64,000 bases of DNA from JBBDYG01 sp040901765. GTDB taxonomy: Bacteria > Planctomycetota > Planctomycetia > Pirellulales > Lacipirellulaceae. The notes beneath the pieces are model-generated. The model was not told the origin of the DNA. It ran no database searches and was given only the letters and a program-made list of their open reading frames with translations. Below, in pieces: positions 26,417 to 35,348 of the stretch (the first letter of the stretch is position 1; each line of letters starts with the position of its first letter). Both the position numbers and the translations under genes were made by a program. The stretch covers positions 124,001-188,000 of the forward strand of contig JBBDYG010000013.1 of NCBI GenBank assembly GCA_040901765.1, in the 5' to 3' direction.

Positions 26417-28070
26417 ACGTTTCCGCCCGTCGCGCTGCGCGAAGATCGTAAACGGTATAAGTTGAATTTGCATAAGGAGCGGGCAGGTTTAGCGATTCGC
26501 TCGTGTCTATGACGAGATAATCGGCGTCGTACCTCTCGGCAAGCTCTCCGATGCGCGTGGCATCGGGATTCGCGAGCGGGCCGAGAAACAGCAATTGACC
26601 GCGAGGGCGAAACACATCCTTAATTCGTCGATGCCACTCAACCATGTTCGTGGCGTCTTGGGGGATGTCTTTTCGAGTGACGACTTCCGGCCGACCGGTT
26701 CGCCATTTGAATGAATGGGATTCTCTCGGCACGAGGAACAGGGCCTCGGTCGGTGTATTCTCGCGGACCCAGTCGCACACATCGACCCAATCGGCGTAGT
26801 CGATCATTTTCCGATCGGCCGGGGCCATCGGTGAAACGCTGCGATAGTAAGTGAGCTGCGCCATTCGCCCGCCGACCACTGCAATGATTGACATCAACAG
26901 CGCGACGCCGAGCGCCTTTCGGCGGGCGAACAGTTCGGTGGTCCAATCGACCAAGAGCCAGGCCGCGACGGCGGCTGCGGTGATGTCGTTCAGGCGATAC
27001 CAGTAAAAGCGTTGCAGCTTCGCGGCGGTGTGGGGGTAGTTGAAAAGTGCGAGTTCGATCGCTAAGCCGCAAGCGGCGAGGGCGAGCGCGCCGGCGGCGA
27101 AGAGGACCATGCGACCTAGCGGGCTACTGATGGTTTCGGGCCGACGTTTCCATAAACGCCACGCCAAGAGCACCCAGACCGCGAATACAACCGCGTGCCG
27201 GCTTGCGCGTTCGCGTAGCCAGTCCGAGCCGTTGTGCAACAGCGCCAGGTGATGCGGCAGACGGACGAACGTATAAATGTGGTTCGCCTCTTCGACGACT
27301 TCGGGCGAAGTGCCCCAGTTGAGCGTAAGCGTTGGCACGAGGCCCAGCAGGGCGATGGCGCCGCCAGCGATGAGTCCGGGAAGTATTGACGGAAATGGAG
27401 GCGGGGGCGAACTATCGGCGCGGATGGGTTGCGTTGCTGCTGGGGGCTGCGCCTGCTGGCTCCGACCCCAGCCACCCCGGCGGAGGACTGCCCAGACGAA
27501 GAGCGAAACGATGACCGACCAGCCGCCGACGAGCACATGAAAGGCGCTTGCGCAACCCAAAAGCAGCCACGCGCGATTCCACCGGTCGTCGACTAGGTCG
27601 CCTAACGCCAGAAGCACGAACACATACGCCACGCATTTCGCTTCAAAGCCGCCGATGACCCATTCGCCAGCGAGGTTGCCTTGCTCGATGGCGAACGTCC
27701 AGATTGCCGCGGCGAGCGGTGCGCACCATGGTCGTGGCACTAGGCGGTAGCTTAATCGCTGCCAGGCCCAGGCGAGCGCCAGCCAGGTCGCTACTCGCAG
27801 CGTCCAGGCAGTCGCAGCAAGCGACAGAAATTTTGTGAGCCACCCCAGCGAGAATACTACGAGGTAATGGGCTTCGGGAGATTCCAGAAACAAATCGCCG
27901 GCCGCCCACTCGGGCTGCCAGAAGTGTTTGAACCGGCAGAGGTAATGGGGTTCGTTGACATGGGGTGCTGGATCGCCGCCAAAGATGAAAAACACGAGGA
28001 AAACCAGCCCCACTTCGGCCCACCGCCGGGCGGTACTCTGGGTCGAAGCCTCAATGCTCGAAAAGCTCAT
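26385..28070 (-). CDS. Polytopic membrane protein, GT-C-like (DUF6798-type)
   Basis: 561 residues with about ten hydrophobic segments, starting at VGLVFLVFFIFGG, followed by DPAPHVNEPHYLCRFKHFW. A C-terminal soluble domain begins near residue 440 (DWVDVCDWVRENTPTEALFL), as in GT-C membrane glycosyltransferases and the planctomycete DUF6798 proteins. The segment around residues 195-230 is Pro/Ala/Gln-rich and low-complexity. Function not recognised; transfer of sugar from a lipid carrier is one possibility. It overlaps the Nudix gene, suggesting cotranscription. Confidence 0.75.
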   Translation of the reverse strand: MSFSSIEASTQSTARRWAEVGLVFLVFFIFGGDPAPHVNEPHYLCRFKHFWQPEWAAGDLFLESPEAHYLVVFSLGWLTKFLSLAATAWTLRVATWLALAWAWQRLSYRLVPRPWCAPLAAAIWTFAIEQGNLAGEWVIGGFEAKCVAYVFVLLALGDLVDDRWNRAWLLLGCASAFHVLVGGWSVIVSLFVWAVLRRGGWGRSQQAQPPAATQPIRADSSPPPPFPSILPGLIAGGAIALLGLVPTLTLNWGTSPEVVEEANHIYTFVRLPHHLALLHNGSDWLRERASRHAVVFAVWVLLAWRLWKRRPETISSPLGRMVLFAAGALALAACGLAIELALFNYPHTAAKLQRFYWYRLNDITAAAVAAWLLVDWTTELFARRKALGVALLMSIIAVVGGRMAQLTYYRSVSPMAPADRKMIDYADWVDVCDWVRENTPTEALFLVPRESHSFKWRTGRPEVVTRKDIPQDATNMVEWHRRIKDVFRPRGQLLFLGPLANPDATRIGELAERYDADYLVIDTSESLNLPAPYANSTYTVYDLRAARRAETYEPPPDAEFN

Positions 28071-28631
28071 TCCGCCATATTAACGCCCCCAGGGCACGGC
28101 GTTTAGCCGCGCTCGCTTGCGACGCGTTTGGCTAGCGAACTCCCGCATCCCCCGCAATACATCCGGGTGCGGGCACGGACTTTCCACATCGCTTGGTCGC
28201 TAGCAAGGGGGTGTTTCAGAGTTTGTGCCACTGTGCCACGCTCTGCGCGCACGAAGTTGGCACAAAGAGATTTGCTCTCCCTTTTGCGCATGTGGCGTTA
28301 GTCGGCAAGGGGCGGGCTTCGATTCGTCGTCTAGTTGCCAATTGTGCGTTCGGTCGATGGCGTCGCCGCAAATTCTACCTATAACCTAACCGTCAAAGGC
28401 CATTACCGGGGAAGAGTCCGTTCCACACGAAATTCATTACCTCTTCACCGATTTCTCTTGATCGACCGGGATGATTCCCGTACTTCTCGACCCGCGGCCT
28501 GGTCGATGAATAGCAAGGGTGCCTGGCTGGCACGCGGCGTGCTGGCAAAAGAGTGAACAGCCCGCCCGCTGGGGGCGTAGTAGCTTTGAAAGGGCAGATT
28601 CCTGAAGCGCCACGCGGCAGGAGAAAGAAAA
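28071..28631. other. Intergenic region upstream of a small orphan gene
   Basis: 560 bases between divergent genes with no convincing ORF. Seen in it are TTTGTGCCA (about 28222) with its inverse TTGGCACAAA (about 28257), and a sigma54-type -24/-12 match at 28528-28543. Confidence 0.5.
28528..28543 (+). promoter_or_regulatory. Candidate sigma54 (-24/-12) promoter
   Basis: TGGCACG, four bases, then GTGCT gives GG and GC elements exactly ten bases apart, with only one departure from the TGGCACG-N4-TTGCW consensus. It lies 89 bases before the GTG start of the gene at 28632. The same bases can also pair as CTGGC/GTGCTGG-type hairpins, so this is tentative. Confidence 0.35.
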
Positions 28632-28937
28632 GTGATTCCCATGGGCAGATTAAATTACCGTCCCGCCGATCCTACCGAACGGGTCCGAGAAATTACCTGG
28701 GCACTCGTCGATGATCACATCAAGGACGCCGAGTGGAGCGAGTTGCAGACATTGCTAACAGACAGCACTAAGGCACGGCTCGCGTACATCGAAGCGATGC
28801 AGCTTCACACCGACTTGCTGTATCACTTCAAGGATCGGCAGGCCGACGGGGCAGGCGGCAAGCCACGAACGACGGTCTTGAGCTTTCTCAGCGATTCAGG
28901 AACGATGAATACGCCGACGTTTGAAGTTGGAAGTTGA
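28632..28937 (+). CDS. Small orphan protein resembling the N-terminal domain of planctomycete anti-sigma/FecR proteins
   Basis: A GTG start at 28632 with AGGAG eight bases upstream gives 101 residues. The core EITWALVDDHIKDAEWSELQ, then LL, a basic stretch, and YIEAMQLHTDLLYHF, matches the helical domain that begins many planctomycete FecR-type anti-sigma and LamG proteins (D-x-L, L-x-x-L-L, R-x-x-Y-x-x-x-x-x-L-H-x-D-L). Here it stands alone with no membrane segment. It is homologous in pattern to the protein at 53644-53925. Possibly a soluble regulator of an ECF sigma factor; unproven. Confidence 0.7.
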   Translation: MIPMGRLNYRPADPTERVREITWALVDDHIKDAEWSELQTLLTDSTKARLAYIEAMQLHTDLLYHFKDRQADGAGGKPRTTVLSFLSDSGTMNTPTFEVGS

Positions 28938-28965
28938 CTTAGTTCTGCAGATTAAGGTCAAAGAA

Positions 28966-29036
28966 ACCACAACGACACGACGGGCACGAAGAAAAAGCAA
29001 GTTATCAACTCGTCGTGTCCGTCGTGCCGTTGTGGT
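28966..29036. repeat. Imperfect inverted repeat between convergent genes
   Basis: Arms 28966-28989 and 29013-29036 are inverse complements over 24 bases with two mismatches (ACCACAACGACACGAC type). It lies between convergent genes and could act as a bidirectional terminator, although no T-tract is present. The composition suggests a dispersed element. Confidence 0.65.
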
Positions 29037-29045
29037 AAAAACCTC

Positions 29046-30575
29046 TTATCCCACTTCTGCAATCCGGCGGAAATCTTCTTTTAGTGACCGGTAGAGTTGC
29101 TGGTACTCTGCCATGGAGCGGTCGTAGAACTTCTTGAAATTGCCCCGCGGTTTCACGTCGCTAGTGGTGCGGATGGTGGCGTCGCAAGCTTCTTGGATAT
29201 TTTTGTACTCGCCGGCGCCGACCGCCGCCAGTAGCGCCACGCCAAACGCCGGCCCTTCGTCGGCGGCCATCGCGTAGACGCGCTGGCCGAATACATCGGC
29301 TTGAAGTTGCCGCCAGAAGAGGCTCTTCGCGCCGCCGCCAGTGGCGCGGACTTCGTTCACGGCAACGCCTTGCTCGATCATTAAGTCAAGGCAGTCGCGT
29401 AGCGCGAATGTAGCTCCTTCGAACACCGAGCGCACGATTTGGGGCCGCATGTGCTTCAGCGTCAGCCCAACAAACGCGCCGCGGGCGAGCGGGTCGGCAT
29501 GGGGCGTGCGTTCGCCGGCCAGGTACGGCAGGAAGTACAAACCCTCGGAACCGGCGGGCGCGGTGTCGGCCTCCGCGGCGAGTTGTTCGTAGAAATCGGC
29601 CTTCTTCCGCATTGCTGCCGCCGCGTCAGTCGCGCACAGGGCGTTGCGAAACCACTCCAGCGCCCCGGCGGCGGAGAGCGTGACGCCCATCAGGTGCCAT
29701 TTGCCGCGGACCGCGTGACAGAAGGTGTGCAGCCGACCTTGGGGGTCGTACTGCGGCTCGTCGCTATGGACGAACACGACGCCGGAAGTGCCCAGCGACG
29801 TGGAGAGGAGACCGGTTCGCACGATGCCATTTCCAATGGCCCCCGCCGCGCAGTCGCCCGCGCCGCCGACGACCACGCAGTCGGTTGTGAGGCCGAGCAG
29901 CTTGGCCGTTTCGGCCGTGAGTTTGCCGGTGATTTCTTCCGATTCATGGCAGGTGGCTAGCATAGAAGGATCGATCTCGAGCTTTTCCAGCAGTGGCTTC
30001 GACCACTTCCGTTTCACCACGTCGAGCAACAACATACCGCTGGCGTCGCTGACCTCGGTGGCGAACTCGCCCGTGAGCCGGTGGCGGATTTCATCTTTGG
30101 GAAGCAGCACCTTGGCGAGCCGGGCAAAGTTCTTTGGCTCATGATTTCGTAGCCACAGAATTTTTGGCGCTGTGAAACCGGTCAGCGCCGGATTGGCGAC
30201 CATCTTGATGAGCTTCTTGCGGCCGCCGGCGCGACGCTCAATCTCTTCGCACTCGGCCGCAGTCCGCTGGTCGTTCCACAAGAGAGCAGGGCGGATCACT
30301 TGGTCCGACTTGTCCAGGAACACCGAGCCGTGCATTTGGCCCGACAGTCCAATTGCTTTTACGTCGCCAGGTTTCAGCTTGGCTTGCTTGACCGCCGCGC
30401 GGACGGTTTTCACGGTGGCTTGCCACCAGTCCTCCGGGTCTTGCTCGCTCCAGAGCGGTTTGGGATGGTGACAGGGATAGCTGGCCCCGGACTGGGCGAG
30501 GATTTTTCCTTGCGGGTCGATGGCCAAGGTCTTGGTGCCGGACGTGCCGATGTCGATGCCTAAATACGCGCTCAT
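29046..30575 (-). CDS. xylB: Xylulokinase (FGGY family)
   Basis: 509 residues from the ATG at 30575 (MSAYLGIDIGTSGTKTLAID). The FGGY kinase motifs are present: the ATP-binding loop GIDIGTSGTK, the substrate site GLSGQMHGSVFLD with LLWNDQRT, and the C-terminal EVRATGGGAKSLFWRQLQAD. It phosphorylates D-xylulose with ATP. The start codon overlaps that of the divergent lipoprotein gene at CATG (30573-30576), so the two promoters must lie inside the opposing genes. A longer frame to 30755 lacks family similarity. Confidence 0.93.
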   Translation of the reverse strand: MSAYLGIDIGTSGTKTLAIDPQGKILAQSGASYPCHHPKPLWSEQDPEDWWQATVKTVRAAVKQAKLKPGDVKAIGLSGQMHGSVFLDKSDQVIRPALLWNDQRTAAECEEIERRAGGRKKLIKMVANPALTGFTAPKILWLRNHEPKNFARLAKVLLPKDEIRHRLTGEFATEVSDASGMLLLDVVKRKWSKPLLEKLEIDPSMLATCHESEEITGKLTAETAKLLGLTTDCVVVGGAGDCAAGAIGNGIVRTGLLSTSLGTSGVVFVHSDEPQYDPQGRLHTFCHAVRGKWHLMGVTLSAAGALEWFRNALCATDAAAAMRKKADFYEQLAAEADTAPAGSEGLYFLPYLAGERTPHADPLARGAFVGLTLKHMRPQIVRSVFEGATFALRDCLDLMIEQGVAVNEVRATGGGAKSLFWRQLQADVFGQRVYAMAADEGPAFGVALLAAVGAGEYKNIQEACDATIRTTSDVKPRGNFKKFYDRSMAEYQQLYRSLKEDFRRIAEVG

Positions 30576-31878
30576 GTCGAATATCCGTAGTTGCAGAAGA
30601 CTTGCCGGTTGTGCGGCACTCTCGATCTTGATGGGATGCGGTGGGAACGAAAGTTCATCCGCACCAAGAAGCGGGTCGGCCGCTCGGCCGGCCGCCAATG
30701 TAGCACTTCGCGTTGCCGTCGTGAATGATGGCGGTTTGGTGGCCGCGATCACCAAGCTGCGCGGCGAATGGCAAGAGCTTGGCGGCGGCGAGTTGGTGGT
30801 CGCGGAGATTTCCCTGGAACAGTCCTTGGCCGAGCAGGACTACGACTTGCTCGTATTTCCGTCGCGGTATCTTGGTGAGCTATGCGAAGCAGGCCGACTA
30901 CGACCGATGCGAACGAGCATCTTGGAAAGCAAGGAGCTTGACTTCGGCGACATTCTGCCGCTGGTGCGCGAGCGGGAGATCGTTTACGGCCAGCAGGTAA
31001 TGGCATTGCCGCTGGGTTGTCCGACGCCGTTGGTTGCGTCGACGGAAGCCGAGCCAACAACCGTCATCGAGCCACTGGCCGACGAGTACGCCGCCTTCGT
31101 CCTGATGGCCCGAGTCGCCCCGTTGGCGCGGCATCCGAGCCGCGAGGCGCTTTGGTTCGATCCCGATACGATGCAGCCTCGGCTCACAGAACCACCGTTC
31201 GTGCGGGCACTCAAGGAACTAGTTGATGCCAAGAGCGGGCTGCATTCTCCCTGCGGGATCGGTGAGGAACTTTTGCGGGGTAGAAGCCCAGCGGCAATCG
31301 TATGGCCCTGCCGCACCAGCGACGCGCCTGGCTCAGCGCCCTCGTTAAGCGTTCGGCCATTCCCGCCCGCCACGCAGGTTTACAACTCCACCGCTCAGGC
31401 CTGGGAAACCACCCCACCCCGACAAGTCACATTGCTCTCAACTTCCGGCCGACTGGTCGGAGTCACGACCGGTTCTCGCAACGCGGCATCGGCCTTCCGA
31501 CTTGCGGGCTGGTTGGCCAGCCCTGGAGTAGCGGGGCAGCTTGTAGCGTCGAGCGACGGCCTCGCGATTTGCCGCGGCAGTCAGCGGCGGATGACTGACA
31601 ACTGGATCGGTAGCAGCCGATCGAGCTCGGGGCAGCAGTTTAGCGAGCAGCTCGCGGCGGCCCTTCGCCAGCGAGAAAGCGTGACGATTCCTCGATTGCG
31701 CGGAGTAGACCAGTATCTGGAAAAACTCGCGGCCGCCGTGCGATCTGCTGCAGAGGGAAACACGACCCCCGAAGAGGCACTCGCCACGGCGGTTGAGGAC
31801 TGGGAAAAACTCACCAACGCGTTGGGGCGCGACCGACAACGATTGGCCTACCGCCGCTGCCTAGGCATTGACAGGTAG
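30574..31878 (+). CDS. Lipoprotein of the extracellular solute-binding type
   Basis: 434 residues from the ATG at 30574: MSNIRSCRRLAGCAALSILMGCG is a lipoprotein signal with lipobox SILMGC. The mature part has the family-1 solute-binding layout (LRVAVVNDGGLVAAITKL, DLLVFPSRYLGELCEAGRL) and later a GIGEELLRGRSPAAIVWP segment. No permease or ATPase gene is adjacent. Divergent to xylB, which suggests pentose uptake or sensing, but the ligand is not known. The frame upstream to 30520 lies inside xylB. Confidence 0.75.
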   Translation: MSNIRSCRRLAGCAALSILMGCGGNESSSAPRSGSAARPAANVALRVAVVNDGGLVAAITKLRGEWQELGGGELVVAEISLEQSLAEQDYDLLVFPSRYLGELCEAGRLRPMRTSILESKELDFGDILPLVREREIVYGQQVMALPLGCPTPLVASTEAEPTTVIEPLADEYAAFVLMARVAPLARHPSREALWFDPDTMQPRLTEPPFVRALKELVDAKSGLHSPCGIGEELLRGRSPAAIVWPCRTSDAPGSAPSLSVRPFPPATQVYNSTAQAWETTPPRQVTLLSTSGRLVGVTTGSRNAASAFRLAGWLASPGVAGQLVASSDGLAICRGSQRRMTDNWIGSSRSSSGQQFSEQLAAALRQRESVTIPRLRGVDQYLEKLAAAVRSAAEGNTTPEEALATAVEDWEKLTNALGRDRQRLAYRRCLGIDR

Positions 31879-31925
31879 CGGTGGCTTCCAGTCGCCGCTA
31901 AATCGGCCGCTGGAAGCGTCGCTAC
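31875..31925. repeat. Imperfect inverted repeat after the solute-binding gene
   Basis: GTAGCGGTGGCTTCCAG and CTGGAAGCGTCGCTAC pair with a few mismatches around an 18-base loop. The left arm overlaps the stop codon of the lipoprotein gene. Terminator-like, without a T-tract; probably a dispersed intergenic element. Confidence 0.55.
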
Positions 31926-32042
31926 GAAGCGAGGCCGAACTCTCGGCGCTTGTCAAACGCTTCTCAGCGGGATAGCTTTAAGGTTTCTGCCGTCTTGGCG
32001 GTCCAGCCCTTCTTGCGCCCCTTGCCGGGGCGGTTCGCACGG

Positions 32043-33287
32043 ATGATTCCCACCGCTCGTAGTGCCAGCCGTATCGTGATTACGGGCCTAGGCCTGACCT
32101 CGCCGAACGGCGACTCCCTGCCGGAGTATCGCGAGTCGCTGCTCAACGGTCGCAGTGGCGTGAGCCGGTACGATATACGGTATTTGGGCGAAACCCTGGC
32201 GGGAATTTGCCACTTCGACGAGTTGAAGTATCAAAAGCGGAAGGACCGCCGCCGCGGTACCCGGGCTGGCAGCATCGCCATTTATTGCGCTCAGGAGGCC
32301 ATAACCGACGCAGGCGTTGATTGGCCTAACGTCGATCGGTCACGGGTCGGCGTGTACATCGGCGTTACGGAGCATGGCAACGTCGAGACCGAGAACGAAA
32401 TCAACGAGATCAAGGCGTACGACTACGATACCAAGGTATGGTCGCACCACCACAATCCGCGGACGGTAGCGAACAATCCAGCCGGCGAAATCACGCTCAA
32501 CATGGGGATCACCGGCCCCCACTATACGATTGGCGCTGCCTGTGCCGCAGGCAATGCGGGCATGATTCAGGGTGCCCAGATGCTGCGGCTCGACGAGTGC
32601 GATCTCGCAATTTGCGGCGGCGTGTCCGAGAGCATCCATACCTTCGGCATCTTCGCCGGTTTCGCGAGCCAGGGCGCGCTCGCCACGCACGACGATCCGA
32701 CCAAAGCCTCGCGGCCCTTCGATCGCGACCGCAATGGCATTGTGGTATCCGAAGGCGGCTGTCTCTACGTGCTCGAACGCTATGAGGATGCAGCGCGACG
32801 CGGCGCGCGAATCTACGGCGAGATCGCCGGCTACGCGATGAACAGCGACGCGAGCGATTTCGTGCTTCCCAATCCTCACGAACAAGCCCGGTGCATAGAA
32901 TTGGCGCTCGGTCGTGCAAAGCTGAATGCGGACGACATCGGCATTGTCAGCACCCACGCCACGGCGACCAGCAGCGGCGACGTGCAGGAATGTGCCGCTT
33001 TGCGCAAGGTTTTCAATGATTCGCCGCAGACGTTCATTAACAACACGAAGAGCTTCATCGGTCACGCAATGGGTGCCGCCGGTGCGTTGGAACTCGCGGG
33101 TAACTTGCCGTCGTTCGACGACGGTGTGTGCCACGCTACGATTAACGTCGATAAGCTCGACCCCGAATGCGAGCTACCGGGGCTGGTGCTGAACGAAGCG
33201 CGCAACGGCCGCAAGATCAACAGCATCCTCAACAATTCCTTCGGCATGCTTGGCATCAATTCGGTGTTGATCGTATCGAAGGTGTAA
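32043..33287 (+). CDS. FabF-type beta-ketoacyl synthase
   Basis: 414 residues from the ATG at 32043. The thiolase-fold triad is intact: Cys167 (IGAACAAGNAG), His305 (STHATATSSGD) and His341 (KSFIGHAMGAAG). It condenses an acyl chain with malonyl-ACP. The enzyme diverges from housekeeping FabF around residues 110-140 (a Glu/Asn-rich, HHHNP-containing loop), and sits in a dedicated cluster with its own ACP, FabZ-like and FabI genes and two CrtI-like oxidoreductases. A specialised fatty-acid or polyketide-like role is inferred from that context. Confidence 0.92.
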   Translation: MIPTARSASRIVITGLGLTSPNGDSLPEYRESLLNGRSGVSRYDIRYLGETLAGICHFDELKYQKRKDRRRGTRAGSIAIYCAQEAITDAGVDWPNVDRSRVGVYIGVTEHGNVETENEINEIKAYDYDTKVWSHHHNPRTVANNPAGEITLNMGITGPHYTIGAACAAGNAGMIQGAQMLRLDECDLAICGGVSESIHTFGIFAGFASQGALATHDDPTKASRPFDRDRNGIVVSEGGCLYVLERYEDAARRGARIYGEIAGYAMNSDASDFVLPNPHEQARCIELALGRAKLNADDIGIVSTHATATSSGDVQECAALRKVFNDSPQTFINNTKSFIGHAMGAAGALELAGNLPSFDDGVCHATINVDKLDPECELPGLVLNEARNGRKINSILNNSFGMLGINSVLIVSKV

Positions 33288-33325
33288 CTGAAAAAATTGA
33301 ACCGCAGAGACGTAGAGTAGTTGTG

Positions 33326-33481
33326 AGCCACGGATGAAACACGGATTGAACACGGATGGAAACGCGATTAGCTGTTAGCCAGTAGCTATCAGCCAGAAGT
33401 ACAACTTAATCTGGCTAATGGCTGAAAGCTGATAGCTAATAGCTATTCAGTCCGTGTTCAATCCGAGTTTCATCCGTGGCT
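33326..33481. repeat. Nested inverted repeat between ketosynthase and ACP genes
   Basis: Outer arms 33326-33356 and 33451-33481 are inverse complements over 31 bases with one mismatch (AGCCACGGATGAAAC type). Inside, a second pair of arms made of TAGCTATCAGCC-type units forms an inner stem. The whole would fold as a ~155-base hairpin in the mRNA between two cistrons. Confidence 0.8.
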
Positions 33482-33539
33482 AGACATAGTCTTGCCTGCG
33501 TCACTGCGGACACGGAATTGAAACTGGAGCAACGACGGC

Positions 33540-33791
33540 ATGACCTCGGCTGAAATACGCAGCGAAGTTCTCGATATTCTTAGCGACATCGCGCCTGATG
33601 AAGACCTTAGCGGGTTGAAGGACGACGTGAATCTCCGCGAGCAGATGGAACTCGATAGCATGGATTTTCTGGACATTGTCATGGAGCTTCGCAAGCGTCA
33701 CCGCGTGCAAGTCCCGGAGGATGACTATATCCACCTCGCCAGCATGAACAGTACCGTGGCGTACCTCGAACCGCTGATGAAGGACTTGTAG
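33540..33791 (+). CDS. Acyl carrier protein
   Basis: 83 acidic residues with the phosphopantetheine site at Ser40 (MELDSMDFLDIV, the D-S-M/L motif). TGGAG precedes the ATG. It carries the growing acyl chain for the cluster enzymes; separate from the usual fabF-acpP housekeeping copy, which is not in the window. Confidence 0.93.
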   Translation: MTSAEIRSEVLDILSDIAPDEDLSGLKDDVNLREQMELDSMDFLDIVMELRKRHRVQVPEDDYIHLASMNSTVAYLEPLMKDL

Positions 33792-33796
33792 GGAGA

Positions 33797-33870
33797 ATGA
33801 CGAATCCCCGAATGACGAATGACGAATGGTAGAACTTCGTCATTCGTCATTCGTCATTCGTCATTCGTAC
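33797..33870. repeat. Heptamer inverted repeat (GAATGAC / GTCATTC)
   Basis: The left side has about three GAATGAC units and the right side four GTCATTC units, separated by a few bases; they form a perfect-repeat hairpin in the gap between the ACP and the first oxidoreductase gene. It ends just before the ATG at 33878, so folding could affect that start. Confidence 0.8.
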
Positions 33871-33877
33871 ATTCCCC

Positions 33878-35251
33878 ATGTACGACACCATCATCATCGG
33901 CGCGGGGATGTCGGGGCTGGCGGCGGGGATTCGGCTGGCGCACTACGAGCAACGGGTGTGCATTTTAGAGCGGCACACGACGATTGGTGGACTCAACTCG
34001 TTCTATCGCCTCCGCGGCCGCGACTATGACGTGGGTCTCCACGCCGTCACGAATGTGACTCCCAAGGGAAGCAAGCGCGGGCCGCTTGCGAGGCTGCTCC
34101 GGCAACTGCGGTTTGCGTGGGACGATTTTTCGATATCACCGCAGCTTGGGTCGTGCATCGCTTTTCCCGGCGTGCGACTCACGTTTAGCAACGACTTTGA
34201 TCAGTTGCGGTCGGAAATATCCCGCGTTTTTCCCGACCAGAGCGCCGCATTCGATCAACTTGTCTCGCGGATTGTCGATTACGACGATCTCACGGACGAA
34301 CACGCCGCCCTCTCCGCGCGCGAGATCGTGAGCGGCATCATCACGGAGCCGCTGATGGTGGAAATGCTGTTCTGTCCGCTCATGTACTACGGCTCGGCAC
34401 GCGAGCATGATATGGATTGGGCGCAGTTTTGCATCATGTTTCGCAGTATCTACATGGAGGGCCTTGGCCGGCCGGTGGCGGGCGTGCGGTTGATTCTCAA
34501 GCAATTGGTCCGTAAGTTTCGCGGCCTGGGGGGTGAACTGCGTCTGCGCAGCGGTGTGAAACGGCTTCACGTCGAACAAGGCAGGGTGGTGACCGTGGAC
34601 CTCGAAAATGGCGAACAAATCGAAGCCCGCAATGTCCTATCCTCCGCCGGCTGGGTTGAAACGATGCGGCTGTGCGATGATGGGCAGCCCGTTCCGGTTC
34701 GCAGCTCCGGTCGCCTCAGCTTTTGCGAGACGATCGCCACCCTCGACGTGCCGCCCAAGCGACTCGACTACAGCAATACGATCACGTTTTTCAACGATCG
34801 GCCACAGTTTGAATGGCAACGACCTGAAGAGCCTTGCGACCTGCGGAGCGGTGTAATCTGTTCGCCCAATAACTTTGACTACAGTGAGCCACTCGGCGAA
34901 GGCTCGATCCGTGTTACCGCGCTGGCGAATTATGACTATTGGCGAGGCTTGGACGCGGCTCGGTATGAACTTGAAAAGCTACGTTGGTACGATCGGATCG
35001 CCGCCTCCGCCGTGCGGTTCATGCCCGATTTCCGCAGCCGTGTGATCGAAACCGACATGTTCACGCCAACTACGATCGTCCGCTTCACGGGCCATGACGG
35101 CGGCGCTGTCTACGGCGCTCCCGATAAGCAACTCGACGGCCGCACGCATCTTGAGAACCTCTTCATCTGTGGAACCGACCAGGGTTTCGTAGGCATCATC
35201 GGCAGCCTGATGAGTGGCGTGCGGATGGCGAATGTGCATTGTTTGAAATGA
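33878..35251 (+). CDS. CrtI-like FAD-dependent oxidoreductase, first of two
   Basis: 457 residues opening with the FAD-binding fold MYDTIIIGAGMSGLAAGIRLA (GxGxxG at residues 8-13) and an acidic strand end (VCILERH), then GGLNSFYRLRGRDYDVGLHA, the layout of phytoene desaturase-like enzymes. The C-terminus FICGTDQGFVGIIGSLMSGVR is the second FAD contact. Members desaturate or isomerise polyene or lipid substrates. Position between ACP and FabZ genes suggests action on acyl chains. The substrate is unknown. Confidence 0.88.
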   Translation: MYDTIIIGAGMSGLAAGIRLAHYEQRVCILERHTTIGGLNSFYRLRGRDYDVGLHAVTNVTPKGSKRGPLARLLRQLRFAWDDFSISPQLGSCIAFPGVRLTFSNDFDQLRSEISRVFPDQSAAFDQLVSRIVDYDDLTDEHAALSAREIVSGIITEPLMVEMLFCPLMYYGSAREHDMDWAQFCIMFRSIYMEGLGRPVAGVRLILKQLVRKFRGLGGELRLRSGVKRLHVEQGRVVTVDLENGEQIEARNVLSSAGWVETMRLCDDGQPVPVRSSGRLSFCETIATLDVPPKRLDYSNTITFFNDRPQFEWQRPEEPCDLRSGVICSPNNFDYSEPLGEGSIRVTALANYDYWRGLDAARYELEKLRWYDRIAASAVRFMPDFRSRVIETDMFTPTTIVRFTGHDGGAVYGAPDKQLDGRTHLENLFICGTDQGFVGIIGSLMSGVRMANVHCLK

Positions 35252-35348
35252 GGGGCGAGGGGCGAGGGATACTGCCTCGCGAGCCGCGGCATTCTCGCTC
35301 GCGGCGGGTACGTTGGTGGGGCACCCGATAGCCCGTATAATCTGACTC

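Noticed and set aside
33797..33870. Possible CRISPR-like array because of short repeated units
   Set aside because: Repeats are heptamers with no spacers and are arranged as an inverted pair; no cas gene is present.
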